DNA of 64,000 bases from Lytechinus pictus (lineage: Eukaryota > Echinodermata > Echinoidea > Temnopleuroida > Toxopneustidae). A program made the position numbers and the translations under genes. The notes under the pieces were generated by a model, which saw nothing but the letters and a program-made list of their open reading frames with translations, did not search any database and was not told the DNA's origin. Positions 46,797-57,465 of this stretch are shown here, one piece after another; position 1 is the first letter of the stretch; each line of letters begins with the position of its first letter. The DNA lies in the NCBI RefSeq assembly GCF_037042905.1, contig NC_087253.1, positions 6,887,501 through 6,951,500 of the forward strand. Direction: 5' to 3'.

Positions 46797-46870
46797 TCAT
46801 CATCATCATCATCTTCATCATCATCATCATCATCGTCGTCATCGTCATCATCATCATCATCATCATCATT
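46797..46870. repeat. (ATC)n microsatellite
   Basis: About 24 ATC triplets with a few TTC and GTC variants. Confidence 0.9.
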
Positions 46871-48005
46871 TAGTATTGTAATTATTGCTAATGATGTTAA
46901 TCAATATTAGTCCCTTCATGATGCTATCAAATACGAAATTGTATGACCATGGGTATGACTATCCGACCATAATAGGGTATGTAATTGATCACTTTATTTC
47001 GGAAATAAATCAACGTTTATGGCGCCATCACGTGACGAAATCTAATCCATAACCTGAAACTGTAAATAACACTCCTACCAGTCAACTATATAAAAAAAAA
47101 CGAGAAAATATTTCTTCACAATTTCGGCAAACGAAATACCCTTCCTAAATCAGTGTTATATATAAAAAAAAATCATACTGACACATTTTGTTGTCAATGA
47201 ACTATATCAATTTACACATATTGGTAATAGATAAATACCGTTTTCCTTCTTGTGGCAATAAGGTGTGTGAAATGTATATAGGGCACACACAAGTAATTGA
47301 TTAGCGCGCATTGCAGCTTACTGAGCATGCTGAGGCATAAGCAAAGATCACACGACTTTATTAAATATGACAATTCCTCAAAATTAGATATGTTAATATA
47401 TCAAACTGTAAATGATAAAATACAATCTTTGTTAATCCTTTCTTATATGTAATAATGCCTTTTTGAGAAGCTAATCTGTATGATTGTATTCAATTTTGAT
47501 TATTGTTGTCGTGAATGGACGACCAGCGCTTCTCGGTGTTAACCTCTGATCTCTTTACTACAGATACAGTATAACTACAGACATGACAGATAATACAGAT
47601 CAGTGCTGTGAACTGACCTAAATGATGGTTTGTCTTGTTTCTGGTCTGACATTTTATTTTTGGTTTTAAGCTGGCCAATTACCGGATTACGGTCCGCGAT
47701 TTTGTTGCGCTGTTAGTTGTGGTTCCTCAAAGTGAAATAAAGCGAAATCTATAGGCTAAGAGTGGTTGAATCTTATCGTTTTGTTTATTGATTTTTTTCG
47801 CATTATTTATTTATTTATTTATATATATATATTTATTTATTTATCTATTTATTTATTTCATTTATTTTAGTCTGAGTTACTCTTGCCCCGTGCTACTCGT
47901 CACTGATCTATATCCGTGCATTCCGTAGCCCAGCGCCCGCTATCGGCAAAGCAAGAACAAGCCTCTTCATCCATAAAACTGAGTTGAACTATATACGCTA
48001 TGTAC
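46871..48005. other. Intergenic DNA
   Basis: A (TTTA)n/(TA)n patch at 47805-47865. No gene or transposon end recognised. This is the apparent spacer between the His/Pro-rich gene and the Ly6-type gene. Confidence 0.45.
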
Positions 48006-48163
48006 CAAGGGCCACGGAATGGGGGGGGGGGGGGGGGGGGAGGGCTAAGTGGGTTTCAGCCCCCACGTTTTCCAAAAAAACGTAACAATAATGATCATCT
48101 GATTTTGATTTTTATCATGGTCAGCCCCCCGGTCCTAGTTTCTAAACCGTTCCATGGCCCCTG
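48006..48163. mobile_element. CAGGGGCC-type MITE, copy 2
   Basis: CAAGGGCCACGGAAT at the left and CCGTTCCATGGCCCCTG at the right are inverses. A G-run of about 22 bases lies inside the left TIR. The inner words GGGTTTCAGCCCCCACG and TCATGGTCAGCCCCCC match the copy at 59630. No clear target duplication. Confidence 0.6.
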
Positions 48164-48196
48164 CATACAAGAGTGATACAAAAAATTGAACGAGAT

Positions 48197-48760
48197 CCCG
48201 GGGGCCATTACATTAACGAGTGGATACCATGCGCGACCAAAAAAAAAACACGTAAAAAGGATGTCTTTTTCAAGAAAGGGCACGTTACGTACGTAACGTG
48301 ATAAGGGTGTCAAAAACACAAAAATAATGAAGAAAGGGTATCTATTTCGCTAGTAAAGATACGTGATTAGGGTCAAATTTGCGGGGATGATAAAACAAAA
48401 TTAAAATGTGTTATGAAGGATGTCCCTTTTGCCCCAACACTACGCGTTTAGAGTCCGATTTGCGCGAGGTGTAGAAGATGGGGCCGTACTTAACCAAATG
48501 ATGTGTAAAGGTAAAACCGACGACCGACGGACCCGTGACATAATAAAATATTGCTGTACTTGTTTAGGGGTTCATTTCAGGGAATACTTGCCAAGAGTAT
48601 CGTTTTGTTTCCAATACTTGTTAAGGGTAGGGTTTCACACGCCAATACTTTTTAAGGGGTGCATTTTTAGAATATGGAAAATACGTATTTAGGGTGCTTT
48701 TCGAGACCCCATGGTCGCGCATGGTATCCACTCGTCAATGACAGTGGCCCCCCCCCCGGG
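48197..48760. mobile_element. TIR element, ACGAGTGGATACCATGCGCG family, copy 1, 8-bp target duplication
   Basis: CCCGGGGGCC, then TTAACGAGTGGATACCATGC, is inverted at the right as GCATGGTATCCACTCGTCAA, then GGCCCCCCCCCCGGG. AACGAGAT (48189-48196) and AACGAGAC (48761-48768) form an 8-bp duplication with one mismatch. The interior holds repeated ACTTGTTAAGGGT-type words and GTTACGTACGTAAC palindromes. Non-autonomous, hAT-like by duplication length. Confidence 0.75.
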
Positions 48761-49158
48761 AACGAGACATACTCTTTTTATCAGAGATTAGCAGATCAGA
48801 TTTTTTTTTGCGATGAATAAAGTTTATAAAAAGAGGAAAGATGAATATTAAAGTGTCCTTGATCTTCTAAATTTGTACAGCATAGAATTTGCATGAAATT
48901 TCACGACACAAATTGGTCGAAGCATATTAATATCCAATCACTACTATTTTTAAGAGCCCACAGTAAACAAATAAAACAAAAACAAAGCAAACAAACATCG
49001 TCGAGAGAGGGAGATATCTAATATTCGAAAATTGAATTTTCATACGGAAAATCGGGACTTGCAAATGTTTTCAAGAGTGATTGACATGTTAGACAATAAC
49101 TGATTTCAATTCACGTTGCTGAGCCTATTTTGTTAATCGTTAATGTACATAATTCTAC
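48761..49158. other. DNA 3' of the Ly6-type gene
   Basis: Nothing recognised. Confidence 0.4.
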
Positions 49159-49164
49159 TTTATT
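49159..49164 (-). terminator. Candidate poly(A) signal AATAAA for the Ly6-type gene
   Basis: TTTATT on the plus strand, about 104 bases after the stop codon at 49268, gives a plausible short 3' UTR. Confidence 0.4.
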
Positions 49165-49267
49165 TTGAGGGACACTTCTTATAATCTTAGACTTTTCGGA
49201 GATCGAAACACTGAAGACGGTTTCCTGTGTCGCAACGATCCGGTCACGTGAGGCGCATTCTACAATC

Positions 49268-49450
49268 CTATTGGCTGGCCAGGATAAAGCCCGCAAACAC
49301 GACCACACCCATGGTTACTAGACTGGTTGTCAAGGCGTTCCCTCCGTTGCAGAAATCGGAGGTACAGCAGTGGGTGCACACGTCACCCGAACAGCCTTCG
49401 TGACAGGAACTAGCGCAGAATCGAGTCACCTCCGATCCGTAAACAATTTT
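49268..49450 (-). CDS. Ly6/uPAR (three-finger) protein, last coding exon
   Basis: The acceptor is CTATGCAG before 49450, phase 0; the exon has 60 codons and a stop. It encodes the C-terminal half of a three-finger domain: FCASSCHEGC, then CTHCCTSDFCN. The CC(x4)CN ending is the family's hallmark, with Asn right after the last Cys. GGNAL and a hydrophobic tail (LVTMGVVVFAGFILA) with no charged end follow, as in GPI-anchor signals. With the exons at 52152 and 53376 the predicted protein is 118 residues with 12 cysteines after the signal peptide, two more than the usual ten. Ly6 proteins act outside the cell, on the surface when GPI-anchored, as receptors, co-receptors or ligands; which applies here cannot be said. 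The intron upstream holds a LINE and a MITE. Confidence 0.85.
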   Translation of the reverse strand, partial: KIVYGSEVTRFCASSCHEGCSGDVCTHCCTSDFCNGGNALTTSLVTMGVVVFAGFILASQ

Positions 49451-49599
49451 CTGCATAGTAAAAAACAAACAAACAAACAAATAAACATGTAATTGTTACG
49501 TAATTTTGTTCATACATACATATATATAGCTGAATAAAAACACAAGAATGCATTCTTATGCATTATCAGGGGAAAGGATTAATTGTTCTTTCACCAGTC

Positions 49600-51715
49600 A
49601 CTTGGAGTTTCGGCTCATTATAAAAAATACTCCCTCTTGGTGGTGTGCCAGCAGTGCAAAGCACCGTCTTTCCCTCTGGAAAAAAAATTGCTTCATTTCT
49701 GGTTACCCTCTTCCTTTGGACATACTTGGTCCAAAATCCAAGCAGAACCCTCCTCTGCTTTCTCAGAAACGGCCCTACAGGCATGCTTATTCACTCTAAC
49801 TCCCCAAACACATAGGCAATGATCACGTACACTATGCTACAAGTTCAGAATATCTTGTGAGCTTCCGCTCAAAGGTATAATCAAAATTATCCTCCCAAGG
49901 GATAGTCAACGCTCATTTGATAGGACTACTTCCTTAGCAGAGTCAGTCCACAAAACAATAGTGAGGCAGAGATTTGTAAGCATCACATGCATGCTGTGGG
50001 AAACTCCCTTTTCTGTCCAGGTCGACTTTAACCTGCCAATCACGAACTGAAGACAATACAGTATCTTGGGCGCTTTTTAGACATTGCCCCTGATCTTTGC
50101 CTGGCCCCCTCCCTTTACAAAATCAACATGGGGCGAACCCCATTAGCACCAGCACCCTTCCCAGAATTATGAGATTTCACCCTCTTTACCTACATCCGCC
50201 TCTTTAACAACCTACAAAACTTGGTTATGCCTTCAAGTATACATCCCAAAATACAAGCTAACTTCACAGACACTAAGTATACGCTGGAGGGTAACTCTGC
50301 CTCCAAAAGCACTACACCCGTCAGGCTCGTCATTCCACTTGCTGAGGAACAGGAGTAGACAAGAGATCTGAGGTCGAGCGAACAACGAAATAGATTCGAA
50401 ACGGCTCCATCTGCCATAGCACAGACCGTGTCTACCTTCTGCCTCCAGCCCCCTTCCACTTCGTCCACGAAACCTGCTGGGCCTGGCCAGCCACTCTGGT
50501 CCATCTCTTCTCCTCCTCACCCTCTCATATTTCCTCCACGACTATGTCGCGCTGTTCTCTGGCTGAAGCTGCGCTGACCACCTCTTGGTAGAAGTCCAGC
50601 CCAGGCCCAAACGACCCGTTTTGGCAGCATCGACTATCTCCTTATTCTTCAACGTCGACTCAGCCTCTTCCCCTGCCTTATCGGCCTGCCATTTCATCCC
50701 CGATTTAACACCAGGCTGGTAATCTCTGATATTACAAAAGCACGAAGCATTACAAATTATCTTGGCTTTCTCAACTTTGTCTTACTTATTATGGAGGGCA
50801 ACGTTGGTCAAATAATTTGGAACACCCAGCCACCTCTCGACATAGCCATTAATCTTACGCTCCATGGCTTCACGACAACCATTTCATAGAAGTTAATGGC
50901 CACCCGATGCGTGGCATCAGCCAAAACTGAAGGCACCACAGTTTGCCTGAGAGGCCATATTTAAGTTTGCCTGAGAGGCCATATTTAATTATCAATTGAC
51001 TCCAGACCTTTCCTGATCTGCTCCTCAGTGTCCTTATAATTCTTCCTATGTCTTTCAAGTCTTCAGTTTACCAACGGCCTAGTGTAAAGCTCTTTTAACC
51101 GGCTGCTCCTGGATAGATGGGATCTCCTCCCAGCACAACAAGAAGCGGAAGTAACCTCCTTGAGTCACTCAGCCTACCTTGTGTCAACCAAGAAGCTTCA
51201 AACACAAAACGCCCCTGGACTTCTTGGTATTGAGTTTCATCCTTCCCCAATCCATTAACTCTTCGAGCCTAGCCTGAATGTCCTTAGAAACCTTCGTACT
51301 TTGACAGAGAATAGTAAGGTTGTCCATAAAGGCACGAATTGGAGGCAGTTCCTCTGCACCAGGGAAAGTCACACCACATCCAAATCCTCCAGTGGATCTT
51401 AAGAGGACATTCGTAACAAGCACAAACAAAATGGGAGATAATGCACATCCCAAAGGAACACCAACGGGATACCAACCTCCGGACTCTGCCAGTCTATAGT
51501 ATACTGCTGAGTAAAGAACCTCGTCTTGAAACCTTCATAATACTGCATCACATACCTGGCTACCTTAGGAGAATTCCACAAGAAATCCACCGCAAACTCT
51601 ATCAACGCATGCGGAACTGAGCCATATGGATTGGCAAAATCATGCCTGCACAACTACAAGGTTCCGTCGCACTTTCTTTGACAGAGATGTGGTCCGCCAC
51701 ATCATACTGGTATGG
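49600..51715 (-). pseudogene. Dead non-LTR retrotransposon inside the Ly6-type gene intron
   Basis: Minus-strand RT pieces in different frames: DFANPYGSVPHALI (palm A, 51399-51653); GVPLGCALSPILF (palm B), reached only after a frameshift near 51450; IRAFMDNLTIL (palm C, where FMDD has become FMDN, losing a catalytic Asp); and LEELMDWGRMKLNTKKSR (palm D). Further down are WQADKAGEEAESTLKNKEIV, GRLGLGW, a Cys-containing segment at 50233-50520 and AVSEKAEEGSAWIW near 49760, in the order I recall for FMDD-type LINEs in fish and cnidarians. A 24-bp in-frame tandem duplication (KYGLSGKL twice) is at 50940-50987. Frameshifts, stops and the lost Asp mean it is inactive. Both ends are approximate; clade not assigned. 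Confidence 0.8.
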
Positions 51716-51720
51716 TCCAG

Positions 51721-51890
51721 GTGGGTGTTTCATAAAGCTGTTCGTAAGTTAAGAGCGACTTTAAGAACGACTGGTGATCCTTTCTTACGCTCTAGACCAT
51801 CGCCAATGAATATACCATTTACCAAAATAAAGGATCACCAGTCGTTCTTAAAGTCGCTCTTATCTTACGAATAGCTTAATGAAACGGCCC
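51721..51890. mobile_element. Foldback MITE, TTTCATAAAGCTGTTC family, copy 3
   Basis: GTGGGTGTTTCATAAAGCTG at the left is inverted as AGCTTAATGAAACGGCCCCC at the right. The arms GAGCGACTTTAAGAACGACT and AGTCGTTCTTAAAGTCGCTC are perfect, and the central ATGAATATACCATTTACCA is shared with the copy at 42357. CCAGG and CCTGG flank. Confidence 0.8.
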
Positions 51891-51891
51891 C

Positions 51892-52151
51892 CTGGTACCC
51901 GAGAATAACCTGGGGTGTCTGAATTTGTTTTCGAGTTATAAATCCCAAGGGGAAGGTTTAAAGCCGATAGGTTTGCTAAAGAATAAACATATTTGCTACG
52001 TTCACGCAATACCGTATCCTATGATGATGATGATGATTATGATGATGATAATAACAATAAAAAACAATAATAATAATAACAATAAAGATAATAATGATAA
52101 CAATAATAACAAAAATATTGAGAAGAGCATTATTAATCAAACAGCTCTTAC
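51892..52151. repeat. (AAT)n/(AAC)n and (ATG)n low-complexity DNA in the intron
   Basis: ATGATGATGATG at 52021-52050 followed by AATAACAATAA-type repeats to about 52125. No coding value. Confidence 0.7.
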
Positions 52152-52270
52152 CTGACAATGAGAGAAAAATTCCGGAGTAGTGCAACCTTTAATGACACCG
52201 GAACCACTTGGGTCAAAAGGGTCTTTACAACCGGAACCGTTACATTGGTAGCAGTCGATAGCCACGATAC
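52152..52270 (-). CDS. Ly6/uPAR (three-finger) protein, second coding exon
   Basis: The acceptor TTATTTTTAG lies before 52270 and the donor CAG/GTAAGA after 52152. The exon is 119 nt; with the one base carried over from the first exon it gives 40 codons and ends in phase 0. It encodes GIVAIDCYQCNGSGC, then DPFDPSGSGVIKG, then CTTPEFFSHCQ. CYQC with CxxC spacing right after the signal cleavage region is the classic start of a Ly6 domain. A short charged and hydroxylated loop follows as finger 1. Two-exon splitting of the three-finger domain is normal for this family. It joins exactly in phase to the exon at 49268. Confidence 0.8.
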
Positions 52271-52805
52271 CTAAAAATAAAGTATAAGAGAATAGTTATT
52301 TCAAAGCAAGGTTAAAGGGGAATCCAGCATTGGTCATAAAATGTTGTGATAGAGAAAAAGAAGTAAGATAATCAAAACAGAATGGTGAAATTCTGAAAGA
52401 AATGGGATAAGCAATAAGAGAGTAACAACCGTCTTAAAATTAAAATCCTACCAACTGGGCAAGTAATAATTAGACGTGTAGGGACAATTTTCTCATAGGC
52501 CTTGTACTTATTTACCAGGGATTGGTGATTTTTTCCTTAGCACCAATTCTAATGGGATAGTCATCAATAAATAACTTAGGTACCATATTGTTTTTTGTCT
52601 TCATGACAAAGAATATAATTTGAAAGAAAATTTGAATTTCCTCCGACGAGATCCAAGATAGCAAGCGTGTCAAAACATTTAAGATCAAGCTAAAAACTTA
52701 CCTTTATAACTCATTTTAGCAATGATTTTCTGTTACTTGTAATTTTGTCCCCCCCCCCTTCAATTCGGCGCCTTGAAAACAACTCTTACGAGATGGATAT
52801 GGCGC
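52271..52805. other. First coding intron of the Ly6-type gene, nothing recognised
   Basis: AT-rich with a C-run at 52750-52758. Confidence 0.4.
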
Positions 52806-52817
52806 CTAACAAATTGC

Positions 52818-52891
<74 letters not shown>

Positions 52892-52970
52892 ATATATATA
52901 TATATATATATTTGTATATGTATGTATGTGTGTGTGTGTGCGTGTGTGTGCGGGTGTGTGTGTGTGTGTA
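52818..52970. repeat. (TA)n then (TG)n compound microsatellite
   Basis: About 100 bases of TA with TTG interruptions, followed by 45 bases of TG with CG variants. Overlapping long open frames on both strands are artefacts. Confidence 0.95.
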
Positions 52971-53375
52971 AATTAGCCGTTTTATGTATCGGAGTAATTG
53001 TCTTATGTGACCTTTCCAATGCAGACGATCTGAAATCTCCATGGTTACAGGTGGTTACCTATTTTTACAACGTTTAAGAAGTTATAGCCAGATAACATAT
53101 CGTACAAACTTTCATCTATCTACTTATTTGATTTTTTGGTTTCCTAAAAAACCCAACCTTTTGTTTGGGTTGGAATCCTGTTTTAAAGAGACATCTACTT
53201 CTAATTTGCAGGAGATTAATCGTGCTATTTTAAATGTGAAACCTAAAGCACATATGTTAAGTTTTAGAAATATTAAATGATTATTCTTGAAATTATAAGT
53301 TATTATATGTATTTATTATTATTAAGAAATGATATTTATAACAAAAACAAGTACATAATTCAAAACAATTATTAC
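52971..53375. other. Intronic DNA with an unrecognised 79-codon frame
   Basis: A plus-strand frame at 53041-53280 has irregular composition (LIFWFPKKPNLLFGLESC) and could be the end of a decayed retroelement ORF, but no motif supports that. Antisense to the host gene. Confidence 0.3.
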
Positions 53376-53430
53376 CTGCCACCATTGAGATCAGAATGGC
53401 TAAAACGAAGGACGACCTCATTTTGGACAT
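53376..53430 (-). CDS. Ly6/uPAR (three-finger) protein, first coding exon (signal peptide)
   Basis: ATG at 53428-53430, a second in-frame ATG at 53419-53421, donor GCAG/GTAATA at 53376. It encodes MSKMRSSFVLAILISMVA plus one base of the next Gly codon: a short basic start and a hydrophobic core, a textbook signal peptide that continues GIVA before the mature domain. Upstream on the minus strand TCTTTCTCTCTTTAAG ends at 53437, so the exon itself probably starts at 53436 and an untranslated first exon lies further right (>53.4 kb), not identified. Both ATGs are possible starts; the second gives the more compact signal peptide. Confidence 0.75.
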
Positions 53431-53556
53431 GCTATTCTTAAAGAGAGAAAGACAAAATAAATAATTATTTCAAAATCATATGGCTATATTATGTACATGT
53501 ATATCATTCAAAGAAAAGTGAATTAATTGAGATTACGTGCATTCCAGATGAATCAA

Positions 53557-54128
53557 CCCGGGGGGGGGGGGGCACTTAAAATTGACGAGTGGATACCATG
53601 TGCGACCAAAAAACACGTAAAAAGGATGTCTTTTTCACGATAGGACACGTTACGTACGTAACGTGATAAAGGGTGTCAACAAAAAGCAAAAATAATGAAA
53701 AAAGGGTATCTATTTCGCCAAGAAAGCTACGTGTTTAGGGTCAAATTTGCGGGGATTATAAAACAAAATTAAAATGTTTTATAAAGGATGTCCTTTTTGC
53801 CCCAACACTACGTGTTTAGAGTCCCATTTGCGCGAGGTGTAGAAGGTGCGGCCCTACTAAACCAAGTGGTGTGTAAATTAGGTAAAACCGTCGACCGACG
53901 GACCCGTGATATCGCTGTACTTGTTTAGGGGTTCATTTCAGGGAATACTTGCCAAGAGTATCGTTTTGTTTCCAATACTTGTTAAGGGTAGGGTTTCACA
54001 CGCCAATACTTGTTAAGGGGTGCATTAAGGGGTGCATTTTCAGAATATGGAAAATACGTGTTTGGGGTGCTTTTCGAGACCCCATGGTCGCGCATGGTAT
54101 CCACTCGTCAATGGAAGTGCCCCCCGGG
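53557..54128. mobile_element. TIR element, ACGAGTGGATACCATG family, copy 2
   Basis: CCCGGGG, then TTGACGAGTGGATACCATGT, is inverted as GCGCATGGTATCCACTCGTC, then CCCCCCGGG. About 95 percent similar by eye to the copy at 48197, including GTTACGTACGTAAC and the ACTTGTTAAGGGTAGGG words. GAATCA is on both flanks (53550-53555 and 54129-54134). One local AAGGGGTGCATT duplication is unique to this copy. Confidence 0.75.
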
Positions 54129-54454
54129 GAATCACCATGACTTGCAACTGATTGGTTATCTGCTTCTGTCAATCCATGGGGCGTTTTGAAATATGGGGGG
54201 GGGGGGCAAACAACTCGATTTGCCTCCACATGTAATTTTGACAACTTGAAATTCATGATATTTTAAGCAATTTTGACTCCTATTTTAAAAAGAACTGAAA
54301 AAGTACTATAAAACCAAATAGGGCATGGACATACCACTGTATTGTAACATTGTCCAGTTCTCGGCGAAATTCTGCATCGAACTTGTTGATCTTTAATTCA
54401 CTTTTGACCCCCTCCTTAAACATGGATCGGCGTCCCTGCAACAACAATAAGTGG
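54129..54454. other. DNA upstream of the Ly6-type gene
   Basis: A G-run near 54196-54206. CAGTG/GTATGT on the minus strand near 54334 could be the donor of the untranslated first exon of the Ly6-type gene, but nothing else supports it. Confidence 0.35.
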
Positions 54455-54650
54455 AGGTGCCGTGGCCGAGTGGTCTAAGGCGCCTGGCTAAACATGAAAA
54501 AGTCTGGGGTTCGATCCTCGGCCGCGGCAGCAGCTATGCCCGTGAGCAAGGCATTTAATCTACAATGCTCTTTTATCCTGCTTTAAAAGAAATGGAAATG
54601 CTATGTGCATTATTGGTAACTAGGTGTGAACTTGTTAAAAAAAAAAAAAA
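54455..54650 (+). repeat. tRNA-Leu/Ser-like SINE, intact copy
   Basis: A box TGGCCGAGTGGTCTAAGGCG at 54463, B box GGTTCGATCC at 54508-54517, then GCAAGGCATTTAATCTACAA, TGCTCTTTTATCCTGC, TTGGTAACTAGGTGTGAACT and a short A-run (54638-54652). The long variable region between anticodon stem and B box fits a class II tRNA ancestor. It serves as the template for reading the broken copy at 42195-44166. Confidence 0.8.
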
Positions 54651-54652
54651 AA

Positions 54653-55299
54653 GCTCGTTAAAGTTGTTTTCTTGCAGCGTCAAATAGCCCAGTCTTTAAA
54701 GTTAAGTCACCAGATAAATTTTAGGTAATCGCATTAAGCACAAGGATATGTTTTACCGTTCGCAAACTCATTTCTAATTTAAACCTACAAATATCTTTAT
54801 CAAACATAGATTATTGTTATTTTAGCAGCTTGAAAAAAATACATATTTCGCACGCTTGATTAAATCCGAGACCAAAGAGATAAGCATTTGTTGCCCATTG
54901 GATTACAATATAAAAATAGGGCAACTTTTGCAATAATTCTTTTCTGGCGCTTGCGCAGAAGGAGACGATTTTGGTTGCTAATTTCAATGTTTGCGAAATC
55001 TGGTTGGAACCAGTTTTTGAAGAAGCGCAATTAAGAAATTGCGTTGCTATGTACTATGCAGCGCATGATACTCATAGAGGCGAAAAGTATATCCACATCT
55101 ATGATGATACTGCAAATTAGCCAAACGCAAACATTTTACACGCTAAGTGTATGTGCGTGCCATGCATGATATTGTGCGACTGCGCAGTCACAATTTCCAG
55201 ATCATGAATAACCTAAAATGAGAAGCAGTGACAGGGTATATAAATTTTTCCAAATAGTAGCCTGAATTTCACATTGTAAAGATGTAGGTAGTGATAATA
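54653..55299. other. Intergenic DNA
   Basis: Nothing recognised. Confidence 0.4.
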
Positions 55300-57465
55300 A
55301 AATTGACTGTCTCCTCTTTCGGGTAATATTAAAACAATATTTAAACAAATGGTTTGCTTGCAACAAATTATTCCTTAATCTTGAGAACACCAAATATATG
55401 ATTATTCGAACAAATGGAAAGAATGCCCCATCTAATCTTCCTGATGTTCATATTGGTGGTAATCTAATCACACGGGTTGACAATATGCAATTCCTTGGTG
55501 TGACTTTAAACGAACATCTGTCTTGGAAATCTCATATTATTTCTATTAGTACAAAGATATCAAGATCCATTGGTGTTTTGTCCAAGTTACGACATTATGT
55601 TCCTAAATCAATTTTGATTACTTTATATAATAGCATCATACTACCCCATTTGAATTATTGCAATGTTGTCTGGGGCTACACCTTCAAATCTCACTTAGAT
55701 AAACTAGGGGAAGGCGGGGTAAGTTGTGACACTTTTTGCATTTTGCATGTTAGAATTGATATGACTAGTAATATTGTAGAAATAAGTACCTTGCCTTTAA
55801 ATTTGATTCTTGGGAAATATTTTTCACCTATATATAACTTTCTACCCCCACACTGAAAATCGTTGTGACCTTTGAAAAAACTGATGTCAAATGGCTCAAC
55901 TTGCCCCATCTCTGGGGTAAGTTGTGCCACCTTCTGGGGTAAGTTGAGCCACAAAAACTATGTACAAAATGTATGCGGGAGAACCAGGATGTCAATTTTT
56001 CATTTAAAGTCTTTTCACTTGCTAATTCTCTATAAATACTTACATCTTCTAAAAGTAAAAGAACTGTCATGTGAATTTGCTCCTTTCTGCCTGCATATCA
56101 ATGGCTTTTTATGTTTTTTAATTTTTTTATTATATATTACCATATGAGTTACCATGGCTCAACTTGCCCCATGTTGGTTGGCTTAAATTAGCCCCGTCCG
56201 AACTTTTTGCGATATTTTCACATCCATACATTTCTTATGCATCCATCATGTAAAAGACTATGACAAGAGTGAGAATCCATACCTGGACTAACAATATTGT
56301 CCTTATTTCTATAATATATTCAAAGACGTGTGTGGGTAAAAAGCACTCATCTATTTCACACCCTTTTTTACTTTTTTGGCTGAAATTTGTATTTTTCCCT
56401 CTAAAAAAGTACTTTTTGTTTCAAAGTTGAAAACAATGTGGTGGGGTTGAGGGTTATGCAGTGGGTCATCAATACATGACACCACCACAATGTCTGACTC
56501 ATTCATTATTAGCCTGGGGGTGGTGGCTCAACTTGCCCCTATGCTCAACTTACCCCGCCTTCCCCTACGTATTTCACAAAAAAAAATTGTTCGCATTATT
56601 TCAAACGCTCCCTATCGCACTCATACAAAGCCTCTGTTTTCTCAACTGAACATAATGCCAGTACAGGACTTGATATCATTTAATTCCCTCGTATTCATGT
56701 ATAAATTTTATGCTAAAATCTTGCCTCCTCTTTTCAATGACATTTTTGTCCCAAATTCTACAATACACTCTCATTTTACTCGCCAAAGCAATCAAATTCA
56801 TCTACCCTTAGTTCGATCAACTATATCTTTAAATTCCTTTAAATTTTTTTTCCAAAGTTATGGAATAACCTCCCCTCTGACATAAAATCCAGTTCAACTC
56901 TTTTTAGGTTCAAGAGACTTATCAGAAAACATTATCAGTTATCATGTACTTAAAAAATTTCTGCCAATTTTTTTTTATTTTTTCCCCCATTGAAAGTCCC
57001 CCTCCCCCCTTTTTTTGTTGTTTTTTTGGCTGTTGCATCGGTGTTCTTAGTGTAATTATTATTATTTGTTGCATGTATTTTTAGTGTACATTTTAACTCG
57101 GTGGCCCCTTTTTATAAGCTCTGCTTTCTCTGGGGTCACCAAACCATCATTCTATTATGTTTAGCATTTGTATAATTATTGAAAGTCCCCCCCTCCCACC
57201 TTTTTTTCCCCCTTGTTTTTTTTTTGTTTTTTTTTGGCTGTTGCATCGGTGTACTTAGTGTAATTATTATTATTTGTTGTATGTATTTTTAGTGTACATT
57301 TTAACTCGGTGGTCCCTTTTTATAAGCTCTGCTTTCTCTGTGGTCACCAAACCATCATTCTATTATGTTTAGTATTTGTATAATTATCTATTTGTATAAT
57401 TCTCTGTATTTATGTAATTGTTTGTGCATGATGATGGTTGAATAAATGAATTGAATTGGAAAATT
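55300..57465 (+). pseudogene. 5'-truncated CR1/L2-like LINE interrupted by a TA-flanked MITE
   Basis: The RT C-terminal half reads LNKWFACNKLFLNLENTKYM, then NMQFLGVTLNEHLSWKSHI, then YNSIILPHLNYCNVVWG, up to HLDKL at 55706. After the inserted element it resumes RISQKKIVRIISNAPYRTHT, then LVFMYKFYAKILPPLF, then IHSHFTRQSNQIHLPL, ending with frameshifts near 56850. The catalytic YADD part is absent. The 3' part holds a two-copy 189-bp tandem duplication (56991-57179 and 57180-57378) and ends TGAATTGAATTGGAAAATTG near 57465. Confidence 0.85.
55707..56565. mobile_element. 859-bp GGGGTAAGTTG-type MITE with TA target duplication
   Basis: GGGGAAGGCGGGGTAAGTTG at the left is inverted as CAACTTACCCCGCCTTCCCC. 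TA flanks both sides (55705-55706 and 56566-56567), and removing it rejoins the LINE reading frame at DKL/RISQ. Inside, GGGGTAAGTTG(T/A)GCCAC and its inverse CTCAACTTGCCCC recur several times. Similar GGGGTAAGTTGAGCC repeats are, from memory, widespread in aquatic animals. TA duplication suggests Tc1/mariner-like transposition. Confidence 0.8.

Noticed and set aside
52745..53077. 110-codon frame through the TA/TG microsatellite
   Set aside because: Alternating Tyr-Ile is a translation of the dinucleotide repeat; frames exist on both strands.
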